A stretch of DNA of 64,000 nt from Sphingomonas sp. Leaf34. GTDB lineage: Bacteria > Pseudomonadota > Alphaproteobacteria > Sphingomonadales > Sphingomonadaceae. A model generated the notes under the pieces. It saw nothing but the letters and a program-made list of their open reading frames with translations. It did no database searches and was not told the DNA's origin. The translations under genes and the position numbers were made by a program. Below, in pieces: positions 18,438 through 28,164 of this stretch. The stretch spans positions 1 to 64,000 of the forward strand of contig NZ_LMLC01000002.1 in the NCBI RefSeq assembly GCF_001421805.1, given 5' to 3'. Numbering within the stretch: position 1 is the first letter of the stretch; each line of letters starts with the position of its first letter.

Positions 18438-18947
18438 TCAAGCGTTTGGGCCCTCCTTCGGCGGATGCAGGCAGCTCTGCGTCATGGAAAGTCTCTGCTG
18501 CCGGATATCTTCGTGGCCGCGACGGCTCTCAGCGGCCATCGCCAACGCAGCCTCGTCAAGCCGCCGCTGCACTGCCTTGGCCTCCGTTCCAAGTTGCCAC
18601 GACGCGTCGAGAGCGGTTGATCGATAGCGGTAGACGGACTCGTAAACCGAATGTTCGCCGTTCGATCGCTTGATAGCGGTTGCGTCCTTATAGGCTTGGA
18701 CCAAGCCGTAGCACTCGACCGAGTTGTGCAGCACCTCTTCGAACTTGTGTCGGTGATACCATGTTCCGGCCAACATCGGTGGGACCGTAATCAATGCGGC
18801 GATCATCAGCAGCGCAGGTTCTCCCGTCTGGAGCCGACGCCTCACGCTCACGGGTTCGTCACGATATCCCGAAGCCTGTCCAAGGAAGGCAAACTGCCCA
18901 CTCTTCAATGCCACGTACACTGCGAGAAAGATGAGGGCGATCCGCAT
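18438..18947 (-). CDS. hypothetical membrane protein
   Basis: The 169-residue product has two hydrophobic segments (MRIALIFLAVYVALKSG; LLMIAALITVPPMLAGTWY) and then a long soluble helical tail rich in Glu, Arg and Ala. Its ATG overlaps the stop of the S41 protease gene (TAATG), placing it third in a marR-protease operon. No family is recognised. Confidence 0.7.
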   Translation of the reverse strand: MRIALIFLAVYVALKSGQFAFLGQASGYRDEPVSVRRRLQTGEPALLMIAALITVPPMLAGTWYHRHKFEEVLHNSVECYGLVQAYKDATAIKRSNGEHSVYESVYRYRSTALDASWQLGTEAKAVQRRLDEAALAMAAESRRGHEDIRQQRLSMTQSCLHPPKEGPNA

Positions 18948-20278
18948 TAGGGCGCCGGGAGCGGCATCGGGGTGGAGATCGCGGCGACCTTGCCCTGGGG
19001 GCCGAGCACGAGCGCCATCATCACGTTCCCCTGCGCGAAGTGCAGCCGGTATTCATCGCCGCCGAGCGGATCGGGTCCCTCGAAAGTCATCGACTGAAGG
19101 GCACCAAGCGCGGCGAACTGCGTGTGCAGCGCCGGCAGCGCGTCGCGCACCTGTGCCGCCGCGGCGGGCGCCATTAGGGTGTAGTCGGGCACGCCGCTGG
19201 CATAACCCGCCACGATTCGGCGCAATGCGTCCTCCGATCCAGGAAGCGGCGCTGACCGCGGCGCGAAGACGCGCTCGGCCGACGCCGTGGCGATGTCGGT
19301 AGCCGGCTTGCCGCCCGCCGTCATCAACGCCGTCCGCAGCGCGTCGGCAGCGGGAACGACGATCTCGGGCTTGACGCCGCGTCCTTCCCAGTTGGTGCCG
19401 GTTACGGCGTTCTCCGCGCGACCGAACGGGATCATGGCCGCCATACCGTTCCCCAGTTCGACCATGCCGACCGGATTGGCGCCGCCGCCGGTGACGTCAC
19501 CGATCAGCGTCCCGATCTTGAGAGCCTGGACATCGTACGCGAACTCCTCGCCGCCTGAGAACGTATCCTTGCTGGTCAGGACGTAGATCGGCACGTTCAC
19601 GAAACTGGTCGGCGTCGCCTCGCTCGCGAAGCTCTCCCTGATGTAGTCGTTTGTCTTCTCGGTGCGCGACACGATGGTGTTGATCGGGCGACCGGGTGCG
19701 ACCAGATAGCTGACGAGGTAGGACACCGATGGTGGCGAGCCGCCGCCGTTGCGGCGCACGTCGATGATGAGCGCACGACTGCCGGCGAGAGCGGCCATCG
19801 CACGATCGAGCGCCGGCTTGAAGATCATCGGCGGCGGGAAGCCGAGCACCTCGATATAGCCGATGCCGCCCGCGATATGATCGGCACGTAATACGCCGCC
19901 TTCGCCGCGCGGCCTTGGTCTCATTGGCCCGGCCGGCGGTGCCATTAGCGACATCACCTTCATGTGCTTGTCGTGCGCGACGCCGGCAAGATCGTTGGTC
20001 AGCCGAGCGGCGAACGCGCTCGGATCGTCCAGCGCGGCATAGTCGCCGGCGGCGAGGCCGGCCTGCACCTTGGCGGCCGTCTTCTCCGCGACATCGGGGA
20101 AGACATAGCGATCGCGCAGCGCGCTCGCGAGCTTGGCGACGATGTCCTGCCTTTCGGTCGCGGTGAGCGTAGCTGCTCGGGGAACGGCCATGCCGACCGG
20201 ACCGGGACGAGCCTGACCCTCAGCAGCTACGGGCAAATACAAGAGAACGGACAGCATCAGGATACTGAAATGCTTCAT
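18947..20278 (-). CDS. exported S41 family (C-terminal processing type) peptidase
   Basis: The 443-residue product has a signal peptide (ILMLSVLLYLPVAAEG). The N-terminal helical domain is followed by the protease core IGYIEVLGF, ALIIDVRRNGGG and TSKDTFSGGEEF, with nucleophile S241. This resembles the IRBP-like S41 subgroup. It overlaps the MarR gene upstream (ATGA) and a membrane protein downstream. The substrate is unknown. The C-terminal 130 residues are an extra domain with EYRLHFAQGN. Confidence 0.92.
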   Translation of the reverse strand: MKHFSILMLSVLLYLPVAAEGQARPGPVGMAVPRAATLTATERQDIVAKLASALRDRYVFPDVAEKTAAKVQAGLAAGDYAALDDPSAFAARLTNDLAGVAHDKHMKVMSLMAPPAGPMRPRPRGEGGVLRADHIAGGIGYIEVLGFPPPMIFKPALDRAMAALAGSRALIIDVRRNGGGSPPSVSYLVSYLVAPGRPINTIVSRTEKTNDYIRESFASEATPTSFVNVPIYVLTSKDTFSGGEEFAYDVQALKIGTLIGDVTGGGANPVGMVELGNGMAAMIPFGRAENAVTGTNWEGRGVKPEIVVPAADALRTALMTAGGKPATDIATASAERVFAPRSAPLPGSEDALRRIVAGYASGVPDYTLMAPAAAAQVRDALPALHTQFAALGALQSMTFEGPDPLGGDEYRLHFAQGNVMMALVLGPQGKVAAISTPMPLPAP

Positions 20279-20772
20279 TCCTCGTCTCCTTGGATATCGG
20301 AAAGCGTCGCCATCCGCGCCGCGATCGGGACCGCTTCAAGCGCAGCATCCAGCCGATCGAGCACCGCCACGAGCGGGCTGTCGATCTCGGCGAAGAGTCT
20401 GTCGAACATGGACGAGAGGCGCGCATTGAAGGTGCGGATTGCCTCTGCCTCCCGCCGTCCCTTTTCGGTCGGCACGAGCCGGCGGCGACGCGCGTCGTCA
20501 GGGTCAACCTCGATTTTGACCAGGCCGAGTTGCTCGAACCGCTGCGTCATACGTACGATCAGCGGATGTGAGAGGCGCAGCCGCTGCGCAATCTCGACGA
20601 CGCCGATCGCGTCCCGTTCGTCGATCATCAGCAGCATCGACGCCCCGCGCGGCGGCACATCGAGCCCCTCCGCCGACAGCATCTCTCCGACCTGGTCGAC
20701 GATGCGGTCGGAGGCGCGGCGCAGCCGGTGTGCCACGAAAACGTTGCCCCGAGTCTTGATAAAATCGCCCAT
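20275..20772 (-). CDS. MarR family transcriptional regulator
   Basis: About 165 residues from the ATG at 20772; a TTG two codons earlier is possible. The winged helix is GVVEIAQRLRLSHPLIVRM and ERFEQLGLVKIEVDPDDARR. It is the first gene of an operon with the S41 peptidase. A long inverted repeat immediately upstream (20784-20815) suggests negative autoregulation of the operon. Confidence 0.92.
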   Translation of the reverse strand: MGDFIKTRGNVFVAHRLRRASDRIVDQVGEMLSAEGLDVPPRGASMLLMIDERDAIGVVEIAQRLRLSHPLIVRMTQRFEQLGLVKIEVDPDDARRRRLVPTEKGRREAEAIRTFNARLSSMFDRLFAEIDSPLVAVLDRLDAALEAVPIAARMATLSDIQGDEE

Positions 20773-20783
20773 ATGCAAAACGT

Positions 20784-20815
20784 ATCGGTAATTAGGTACG
20801 TGTCAAGTTACCGAT
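20784..20815. promoter_or_regulatory. candidate MarR operator, ATCGGTAA-N16-TTACCGAT
   Basis: A perfect 8-base inverted repeat with 16-base spacing lies 12 bases upstream of the marR ATG, within the AT-rich promoter region. Position fits autoregulation; this is inferred. Confidence 0.6.
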
Positions 20816-20940
20816 ATTCCGCGGTCATGGTCTATGCGGCATCTGAGAGGCCGGGGTTGTTTCCCTTTCGTAATCTTTTCCACGATGGTTGACGTGCCGT
20901 CTGGCAGAGAAATGCGTGCGGCATAGCCCTACCTTCTGAG

Positions 20941-21000
20941 ATGAATGAACGGCAGCTTTCGGGAAGCGGCGAGGGCGGCGCGAATGACCGCAACTGGGTC
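20941..21000 (+). repeat. 60-nt dispersed repeat element, copy D
   Basis: It starts ATGAATGAACGGCAGCTTTC and GGGAAGCGG, and ends GAATGACCGCAACTGGGTC at 60 nt. It lies in the 466-bp gap between divergent marR and the TonB receptor gene, which also holds both promoters. Confidence 0.8.
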
Positions 21001-21238
21001 AACGCGAGAATCCGGCTTCCGCCTCGCTGGTCATCTGAAACTAGGCGAGCCAAGTATCTGGACATCCAGACTGCTCACAAATTCGTTGCCCGCGAACGAC
21101 AAATTTAATCCCACGGCGGCCGGTCAAGGACCTTTCCCCTGACATTCACTCTGGAGAGAATTAAACTTGCATCGTATTTTCGTTTGGGGCATCGATTGGC
21201 ATCGGCACCGAAGAGTGCCATCGCCATAGGAGAGGATT

Positions 21239-23470
21239 ATGCGGCTTCGTTCGTGCTGGCTCGGTGTGTCCGTGCTTGCCCTGCTCTCGACGGGTCAGGC
21301 CGTCGCTCAGTCAGTTCCCGCCGATCCCGGCGCTTCGACCGAACAGGCGGAAAGCCCCGCGCCGCAGCAGGGCGACATCATCGTCACCGCGCGCCGCCGC
21401 AACGAGAATCTCCAGACCACGCCGTTGTCCGGCTCCGTCCTGTCAGGCACCGATCTGGCGAACAAGGGCGTGTCGAGCGTCGATGCGCTCCAGTTCGCCA
21501 CACCGAGCGTGGTGGTGAACAATTTCGGCCAGGGCATCGACTTCAATGTCCGCGGCATCGGCAAGGGCGAGCACAACACGCAGACCGCGACCGGCGTCAT
21601 CACCTACCGTGACGGTGCACCGACGTTCCCGGGCTATTTCGCGCAGGAACCCTATTACGACGTCGCAAACATTCAGGTGCTGCGCGGTCCGCAAGGCACG
21701 ATCGTCGGCCAGAACGCTACTGGCGGCGCAGTGTTCGTCAACAGCAACGACCCCATCATCGGTGGCGGCTATCGTGGCTATATCAATGCGAACGTCGGCA
21801 ATTATTCGGACGTTGGCGTGCAGGGCGCGGTGAACATCCCAGTGAGCGACACGCTGGCCGCGCGGTTCGCGGTCTATGGCCAGCGACGCGACGGCTTCTA
21901 CGACATCACCGGGCCGGGTGGATCGAAATATACCGGCAACAACGGCGACGTGCGCCAGATCGCCGGCCGCTTCAGCCTGTTGTGGAAGCCTACGTCGCGG
22001 CTGTCGATCCTGTCGAAGACCGACGTCGACTATCTCGACATGGGGGCCTATCCCGCCAGCCCGTTCACCAACCAGTTCCGGTACCTGCCGGTTGGGAGCA
22101 CGACGCCGAACCCCAATTACCGCGACTTGTTCGACATCACCGCGAACTCCCCGCAGGAGGCGCGTGACAAGTTTTACCGTTCGATTCTGCGCGTGAACTA
22201 CGAGTTCGACAACGGAATCCAGCTGCGATCGGTCAGTGCTTATGCGAGCGGCAACACCAAATATCGCTCCGACCTGGACGGCACCGCGACAGCGAACCGG
22301 ACGTTCTTCGACAGCGTTGACGAGCGCCAATATTCTCAGGAATTGACGCTGATCTCGCCTGATACGTCGCGCGTCTCGTACCTTGTCGGTGCGTTTGGTG
22401 TCTGGAACAAATACGACTTCAAATCGCCCTACCAGTTCGTGATCGGTGCTCCGCTCGGTAATCCGCTGACCGAATACCGGTTGCAAGGTATCAACCCGAA
22501 CCGTTCGCTGGCCGCCTTCGGGCAACTTGGCTTTGCGATCACGCCCAAGCTAAAGGTCGAGGTCGGGGGCCGCTACACGACCAGCCGCAGCCGCAACGAT
22601 ATCGATGTTCTGCAGTACGGCACGCCTATCGTCGCAGAGCAGAAGACCAGCTCGAACGATTTCTCGTACAAGGCCTCGCTCGGCTGGGAGGTCAGCCGCG
22701 ACCATTATCTCTACGGTTTCGTCGCGACCGGGTTCAAGCCGGGCGGGCTCAACGTACCTGTTGGCTTGGGCAACCCTGCGCCGTTCGGTGCGGAGCAGGT
22801 CACATCCTACGAAGCCGGCTGGAAGGCGAACTTCCTCAACCGTCGTATCAGGACCAGCGTCAGCGCCTTCTACAACGACTATGAGGCTTTCCAGGTTACG
22901 ATCGGCAACCCGACCATCCCGGTGTTCGGGCTCCAAGTGAACGTTCCTGGCAAGACCAAGATCTACGGGATCGAGGCCGAGGCTGACGTGAAGTTCGGCA
23001 ATCTGACGTTCGACGTCGGTATGAACGTGTTGCGCAGCGAACTCGGCCAGTTCTTCGCGACCGATCCGCGCATCCTGGCAGTTGCTGCCTGCAACGTGAA
23101 CACCGGGCCCGCCAGCGTATCGTGTCGTAACCTGAAGGGTGTCGACCAGAGCTATGCGCCGAACTTCACGTTCAACGTCGGCGCCAGTTACGAGATCGCG
23201 CTTGGCGGCGGCTCGACGCTGACGCCGCGCGCGAATTATGGGCACATCGCGCCGCAATGGGCGACCTTGTTCCAGAACCGCGCGCTCGGCGATCGACTGG
23301 AGGCGCGCAATATCGTCAACGCACAGCTCGCCTATAATCGCGGCACGGTCACGCTGACCGCTTACGGGACGAACCTCACCGATCAGCATTATCCTGCTGC
23401 GCTCAACAGCGGGCTCTATTTCGCGGGATCGCCGCGGCAATATGGCCTGAAGCTCCTGAAGGCGTTCTGA
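21239..23470 (+). CDS. TonB-dependent receptor linked to acyl-CoA ligase
   Basis: The 743-residue protein has a signal peptide (LGVSVLALLSTGQAVAQ), a TonB box-like GDIIVTARRRNENLQTTP, a plug with VRGIGKGEHNTQ and LRGPQGTIVGQNATGGAV, and a barrel ending LLKAF with terminal Phe. The ATG follows AGGAGAGGATT. Six bases separate it from the acyl-CoA ligase gene, so the operon imports and activates a carboxylic substrate. The group resembles sphingomonad receptors for hydrophobic carbon sources rather than siderophores; the substrate is inferred only. Confidence 0.93.
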   Translation: MRLRSCWLGVSVLALLSTGQAVAQSVPADPGASTEQAESPAPQQGDIIVTARRRNENLQTTPLSGSVLSGTDLANKGVSSVDALQFATPSVVVNNFGQGIDFNVRGIGKGEHNTQTATGVITYRDGAPTFPGYFAQEPYYDVANIQVLRGPQGTIVGQNATGGAVFVNSNDPIIGGGYRGYINANVGNYSDVGVQGAVNIPVSDTLAARFAVYGQRRDGFYDITGPGGSKYTGNNGDVRQIAGRFSLLWKPTSRLSILSKTDVDYLDMGAYPASPFTNQFRYLPVGSTTPNPNYRDLFDITANSPQEARDKFYRSILRVNYEFDNGIQLRSVSAYASGNTKYRSDLDGTATANRTFFDSVDERQYSQELTLISPDTSRVSYLVGAFGVWNKYDFKSPYQFVIGAPLGNPLTEYRLQGINPNRSLAAFGQLGFAITPKLKVEVGGRYTTSRSRNDIDVLQYGTPIVAEQKTSSNDFSYKASLGWEVSRDHYLYGFVATGFKPGGLNVPVGLGNPAPFGAEQVTSYEAGWKANFLNRRIRTSVSAFYNDYEAFQVTIGNPTIPVFGLQVNVPGKTKIYGIEAEADVKFGNLTFDVGMNVLRSELGQFFATDPRILAVAACNVNTGPASVSCRNLKGVDQSYAPNFTFNVGASYEIALGGGSTLTPRANYGHIAPQWATLFQNRALGDRLEARNIVNAQLAYNRGTVTLTAYGTNLTDQHYPAALNSGLYFAGSPRQYGLKLLKAF

Positions 23471-23475
23471 CGACC

Positions 23476-25056
23476 ATGCAGAGCTTCGGACTGACGGTAG
23501 ACAAGTTCCTCGACCACGCCGGCAAATGGTTCGGCGATCACGAAGTGGTCTGGGCGGAGAAGGGCGTTCCGGTCGCACGCTTCGGCTATGCGGACCTGCG
23601 CGAGCGGGCCAACCGATTGTCGGGCGCGCTGGTCGCGCTCGGCGTTCAGCCGGGCGACCGGATCGGCACGCTGGCCTGGAACACGCGGGATCATCTCGAA
23701 GTCTATTACGGAGTGATGGGAATTGGCTGCGTCTGCCACACGCTCAACCCGCGACTGACTCCGGCGCAGTTGGCGGCGATGATCAACGAGGCGGACGACC
23801 GTATCCTGGCGGTCGCAACCGACATGATGCCGCTGATCGCCCAGATTCTCCCGCACTGTCCCGGTGTCCGGCACGTCATCGAACTGGACGATGACGAGGC
23901 AGAGCCAACGAACGGCGCGACCTGGTCAAAACAAGCCTTGGTCGCGGCGCATGGCACGCCCGTAAACTGGGGCGCGTTCGACGAGAACGCGCCTGCGGGG
24001 CTCTGCTACACGTCGGGCACCACGGGGCGGCCGAAGGGCGTTCTCTACACGCACCGATCCAACTATCTGCACACGCTTCGGGCTCTGCAAGCCGATGTCG
24101 TGGGACTGACGGCACGCGACGTGCTGCTGCTCGCGGTCCCGATGTTCCATGCCAATGGCTGGGGACTGCCGTTCGCGGCGCCCGCGGCGGGCACAAAGCT
24201 GGTCCTGCCCGGTCGGCATCTTGACGGCGCCAGCCTAGCGCAGATCATGCGCGACGAGGCAGTGACGGTGGCGGTCGGCGTGCAGACCGTATGGCTCGGG
24301 TTGGTCGATCATCTCGATCGCACGGGCGAGGACCTACCATCGCTGGAACGCGTGATTATCGGCGGGTCGAACTGTCCCGATGCATTACTCGATCGTCTTC
24401 AGACGCGGCTCGTCGCGCGGGTGCAGACGAGCTGGGGAATGACGGAGCTTTCGCCGATCGGGACGATATCACCGGCCACCGCCGCGCCGGGATCGTCTGG
24501 GTCCGCAGGCCCGCCGCCACTCGGGCTGGACCTCAAGCTGACCGATGTAGACGGCGTTGGCCTTCCCGAACAGCGCGGCATGCAGGGGCATCTGAAGGTG
24601 AGGGGGGCGAGCGTCCTGGATCGATATTTCGACGCCGATACGGTGGCGCTCGACGACGAGGGCTATTTCGACACGGGCGATCTCGCGACCATCGACTCGG
24701 CCGGCAACCTCACCATCTGCGGCCGTGCGAAGGACCTGATCAAGTCGGGCGGCGAGTGGATCAATCCTGCCGAGATCGAGGCGATCATCGGCGCGCATGC
24801 CTCCGTACGGCACGTCGCTGTGATCGGGCGACCCGATCCGCGCTGGGGTGAGCGTCCGTTACTGGTTGTGGAGGGTGAACCGAGCAACGACGCCCGCATG
24901 TTGCTGGACCTGCTACGCGGGAAAGTCGCCGACTGGTGGATCCCCGACCGCGTCGCAATGGTCAGCATGATGCCGCTCGCGTCGACCGGCAAGATCGACA
25001 AGACCCGGCTCCGCACCGACTATGAGCAGGGGCTGATCGTCGCCGAGCAGGTGTGA
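23476..25056 (+). CDS. fatty-acyl-CoA ligase (AMP-binding family)
   Basis: The 526-residue adenylate-forming enzyme has the P-loop YTSGTTGRPKG (178-188), SWGMTELSP, YFDTGDLATID, the hinge GRAKDLIKSGGEWI and the C-terminal catalytic Lys in STGKIDK. It catalyses ATP-dependent CoA thioester formation, resembling medium/long-chain fatty acid or steroid-acid ligases. It is co-transcribed with the TonB receptor and convergent with the secreted esterase, supporting uptake, hydrolysis and activation of an ester-derived acid. Confidence 0.93.
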   Translation: MQSFGLTVDKFLDHAGKWFGDHEVVWAEKGVPVARFGYADLRERANRLSGALVALGVQPGDRIGTLAWNTRDHLEVYYGVMGIGCVCHTLNPRLTPAQLAAMINEADDRILAVATDMMPLIAQILPHCPGVRHVIELDDDEAEPTNGATWSKQALVAAHGTPVNWGAFDENAPAGLCYTSGTTGRPKGVLYTHRSNYLHTLRALQADVVGLTARDVLLLAVPMFHANGWGLPFAAPAAGTKLVLPGRHLDGASLAQIMRDEAVTVAVGVQTVWLGLVDHLDRTGEDLPSLERVIIGGSNCPDALLDRLQTRLVARVQTSWGMTELSPIGTISPATAAPGSSGSAGPPPLGLDLKLTDVDGVGLPEQRGMQGHLKVRGASVLDRYFDADTVALDDEGYFDTGDLATIDSAGNLTICGRAKDLIKSGGEWINPAEIEAIIGAHASVRHVAVIGRPDPRWGERPLLVVEGEPSNDARMLLDLLRGKVADWWIPDRVAMVSMMPLASTGKIDKTRLRTDYEQGLIVAEQV

Positions 25057-25066
25057 CGGCGTGCCG

Positions 25067-26698
25067 CTAGTCGCAAGTCGCGACCGGCGGCAGGTTCGGC
25101 GCGGCCAACCCGACGTTCCAGTTCCACCCGATCTTGCCGGTCGCGCGACGCCGGCACATCACGCTCTCGTTCAGCGCAAACATCCCCGGCATCAGCGTCT
25201 GCTGCACCACCGGTGTTGCGCCGAAATGCATATAGCTCTGGTTCGCGTCATAGGCGGGCCACCGCGCGGCGTTGCGCGCGACAGGCTTGCCGTCGCGAAC
25301 GAAGCTCGCCCAGTAATCGATCATCGCATCCGACAATGCCCGTTCGCCCTCGGTATCCGGCACCTTCGGCCAGCGCGGCGGCGTGCCGTCGAAATTGCCG
25401 AACACAAACGGCAGTTCGCTCGCATGAAAGGCATGAAGACCGGCTTGGTCAGCAGCGGGATAGCCGTGATCAAAAAGATAAAGATACGCCGGGACGCCCA
25501 GCGCCGCCTGCTTCCGCACCAGCCGCTCCGCAGTCCAGCCATATAGCGCGTCGCGTGTCGTTGCGAGAATGCTCTCTGGATAGCTGCTGGCGGGATAAAG
25601 CCGCAGGAACGCATCGGACAGGTCACCGTAGCGGTCGCGGATCGTGCGCTCATACGCCTCCGCGGTCTGCGGCGGCTTGGGCGCGAGCATCTTCAGCGAG
25701 CGGATCTCCCCCTGGTTGAAGCCGGCGAGCACGGGCACGGCCGCCTGCTTGCCCTGGTCGAACGCGTCCACCATCTGCTGCGGCAGCACCGCGCCATCGA
25801 CCACGCCGAACGGCGCGAAGCCGAGCTTGGCGGAGGTATCCGTAAGCGCTTGCGCGTCCATTGCGCGGAGGCTCTCGACGTCCGGCATCTGCAACGCACC
25901 GGACAGCAATTGTCCGCCGCCTTCGCCTGACGGCGCACCGAACACGCTTTTGCGCAATTCAGGCATCGAGATCATGTATGAACTCTCCGCGATCGCCTTG
26001 GCGAACAAACCATGCGCCGCGGGCGACGTCATCAGGTACAGCGCGCTCAGACCGCCGGCGGACTCGCCCGCGATCGTCACGTTGCGCGCATCGCCGCCGA
26101 ACGATCCGATGTTGTCGCGCACCCATTTTAGCGCGGCGATCTGGTCGAGCAGGCCGTAATTGCCCGATACGCGCTGCGACGACTCACGGCTCAGCCACGG
26201 ATGTGCAAGCCAGCCGAGCACTCCCAGCCGGTAGTTGATCGAAACGACGATCACCCCGCGCTCGGCGAACTTCCGGCCGTCATAGGTCGGCTCGCGGCTC
26301 GATCCGGTGACGAGTGCACCGCCGTGAATCCACACCATTACCGGCGCATTCTTCGCGTTGGCGGGCGTCCAGACGTTGAGCGACAGGCAGTCTTCACTGA
26401 CGGGCATCGGCGGACCCGAATAGATCGTCGTGGTGCCGCCCTGGGGCTGCACGCATGCCGGCCCGAAATCGATCGCCGCACGCTCGCCCGACCAGCGCGG
26501 CAGCGCGACGGGCGCACGCCAGCGCAGTTTGCCGGTCGGCGCGGCTGCGTAGGGAATGCCCTTGAAGACGCGGACGTCGCCTGCGGCCGTGCCCGACACG
26601 CGGCCTGCAGGCGCATCGACGACGGGCGCTCTGTCTGCTGCAAAGACGGGCGTAGCGCTCGCGAGCAGGAGCGAAACCAGACTGTGATACGCCTTCAT
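25067..26698 (-). CDS. secreted type-B carboxylesterase
   Basis: The 543-residue product has a signal peptide (SLLLASATPVFA). Its alpha/beta-hydrolase core has the oxyanion HGGALVTG, the nucleophile in GESAGG (S213), and SEDCLSLNVW typical of type-B esterases; the His is in FHASELPF. It hydrolyses carboxylic esters in the periplasm or outside. Its start overlaps the MFS stop by ATGA, so permease and esterase form one operon. The exact ester is unknown. Confidence 0.93.
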   Translation of the reverse strand: MKAYHSLVSLLLASATPVFAADRAPVVDAPAGRVSGTAAGDVRVFKGIPYAAAPTGKLRWRAPVALPRWSGERAAIDFGPACVQPQGGTTTIYSGPPMPVSEDCLSLNVWTPANAKNAPVMVWIHGGALVTGSSREPTYDGRKFAERGVIVVSINYRLGVLGWLAHPWLSRESSQRVSGNYGLLDQIAALKWVRDNIGSFGGDARNVTIAGESAGGLSALYLMTSPAAHGLFAKAIAESSYMISMPELRKSVFGAPSGEGGGQLLSGALQMPDVESLRAMDAQALTDTSAKLGFAPFGVVDGAVLPQQMVDAFDQGKQAAVPVLAGFNQGEIRSLKMLAPKPPQTAEAYERTIRDRYGDLSDAFLRLYPASSYPESILATTRDALYGWTAERLVRKQAALGVPAYLYLFDHGYPAADQAGLHAFHASELPFVFGNFDGTPPRWPKVPDTEGERALSDAMIDYWASFVRDGKPVARNAARWPAYDANQSYMHFGATPVVQQTLMPGMFALNESVMCRRRATGKIGWNWNVGLAAPNLPPVATCD

Positions 26699-28020
26699 AT
26701 GCGGGAATCCTGACGGGACAGCGTGCGCGCGAGCCAGAGGAACAGGCCGATCGCGACTGCGTAGAATGGGGTGAGCGTGTAAAGCGACAGCTGCAGCGGA
26801 TTGGTCGCGCCATGTGCGGCGAACCAGTCGCTGGCGGCACCGACCCAGGTCGGTCCGAGGCCGAGGCCGATGAAGTTCATCACCAGCAGCAGCAACGCAC
26901 CCGCCAGCACGCGCTGGTTGGGCGCAGCTTCCTCCTGCACCAGCGTCACCGAGCAGGAGAGGTAGAAATAGTTGAAGAACATCACGATCGTCAGCAGGGC
27001 GAGCGCCAGCGGCCAGGTCGGTGCCCAGACGAACGCCAGGTAGAACGGCATCGACACCGCCAGGGACACTGCCGGCGCGATCGCGAAGACGCGGCGCGAT
27101 CCGCGGGTGAAGCGGTCGATGATCCGCCCCGACGCGATCATCCCGCCGCCCATTCCGACCACGATCGCGACGGCGTACCAGATCGCGATCTCGGGCAGCG
27201 TCATGCCCTTCTCCCGGATCAGGAACAGTACCGCGAAATTGCCGAGGCCATAGGTGACGAACTGCGTTGCGCCGCTGCCGAACGCGGCCAGCGTCATCAC
27301 CGGGTTTGCGAAGAACGCCTTTACCGTGCCCCAGAACGGCGCACGGTCGCGCGTGACTGCATCGCCGTCGGTCGCACCGTCCCGCGCCGGCTCGCGGATT
27401 ATGAACGGCAGGGCGATGGCGGCGACGATGCCGACGATGCCGATCGTGATGAACGCGTCGCGCCAGTCATAGGCCGCCGCGATCGACGCGCCGAGTGCGA
27501 TCCCGAGCGCCGCACCGATCGGTGGGCCCAGATTGTAGATGCCGAACGCCACGCCGCGCTTGCCCGGTGCGAAGGTATCCGTGATCAGCGCATAGGAGGG
27601 CGGGACGCCGCCCGCTTCGCCGAACCCGACCAGCATCCGGCCGGCCACCAGTTGCGGATACGTACGCGCCATGCCGCACGCGATCGTCGCCGCGCTCCAG
27701 ATCGCGCAGGCGAGCGCCAGGATGCCGACCTTGCTCGTACGGTCCGCCAGCCAGCTGACCGGGATCGCGATGAAGCAATAGAACATTGCGAAATACAGTC
27801 CACCGATCAACCCGAGTTGGCCATCGGTGATATGCAGCGAATCTTGGATCGGCTTGGCGAGGATACCCAGCAGCTGCCGGTCGAGGAAGTTCAGCACGTA
27901 TACGAAGGTCAGCATCGCCAGCACGATGCCAGGGCGTCGGGCACGCCTGGTAGCTGGGCGTTGCGCCAAGGGTATAACCGGCTGCGACTCCGACGTCGCA
28001 ACGCTGCTCAGTACTGCCAT
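26695..28020 (-). CDS. MFS transporter
   Basis: 441 residues from the ATG at 28020, preceded by GGGAGAGG. Twelve membrane spans are apparent. The loop 2-3 signature LADRTSKVGILALACAIWS and VGFGEAGGVPPSYALITDTF resemble the spinster-like/ACS branch of MFS common in sphingomonad catabolic loci. It is the first gene of the esterase operon, divergent from a TetR regulator, and may import a product of ester cleavage. The substrate is inferred. Confidence 0.92.
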   Translation of the reverse strand: MAVLSSVATSESQPVIPLAQRPATRRARRPGIVLAMLTFVYVLNFLDRQLLGILAKPIQDSLHITDGQLGLIGGLYFAMFYCFIAIPVSWLADRTSKVGILALACAIWSAATIACGMARTYPQLVAGRMLVGFGEAGGVPPSYALITDTFAPGKRGVAFGIYNLGPPIGAALGIALGASIAAAYDWRDAFITIGIVGIVAAIALPFIIREPARDGATDGDAVTRDRAPFWGTVKAFFANPVMTLAAFGSGATQFVTYGLGNFAVLFLIREKGMTLPEIAIWYAVAIVVGMGGGMIASGRIIDRFTRGSRRVFAIAPAVSLAVSMPFYLAFVWAPTWPLALALLTIVMFFNYFYLSCSVTLVQEEAAPNQRVLAGALLLLVMNFIGLGLGPTWVGAASDWFAAHGATNPLQLSLYTLTPFYAVAIGLFLWLARTLSRQDSRI

Positions 28021-28096
28021 CAACCTCTCCCACTTGGCGTGGATTATGAGCTTAGAATGCTGGACCTTTCCGAGACTGTCAATGCACACTCTCTTG

Positions 28097-28110
28097 CGTG
28101 TGAACACACG
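28097..28110. promoter_or_regulatory. candidate TetR operator, CGTGTG-AA-CACACG
   Basis: A perfect 6-2-6 palindrome lies midway between divergent MFS and tetR genes, overlapping a looser CACAC/GTGTG pair. It is likely the operator of the adjacent regulator. Confidence 0.6.
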
Positions 28111-28164
28111 ATTGGGAGCGAGCGGTCCTTGACGCCTGCGGCATTAGGCGAGAGTGATCGGGAC

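Noticed and set aside
26812..28164. Long + strand open frame continuous with the tetR gene
   Set aside because: It is the antisense of the MFS gene, with His/Arg/Asp-rich shadow composition. The real tetR start is the GTG at 28165.
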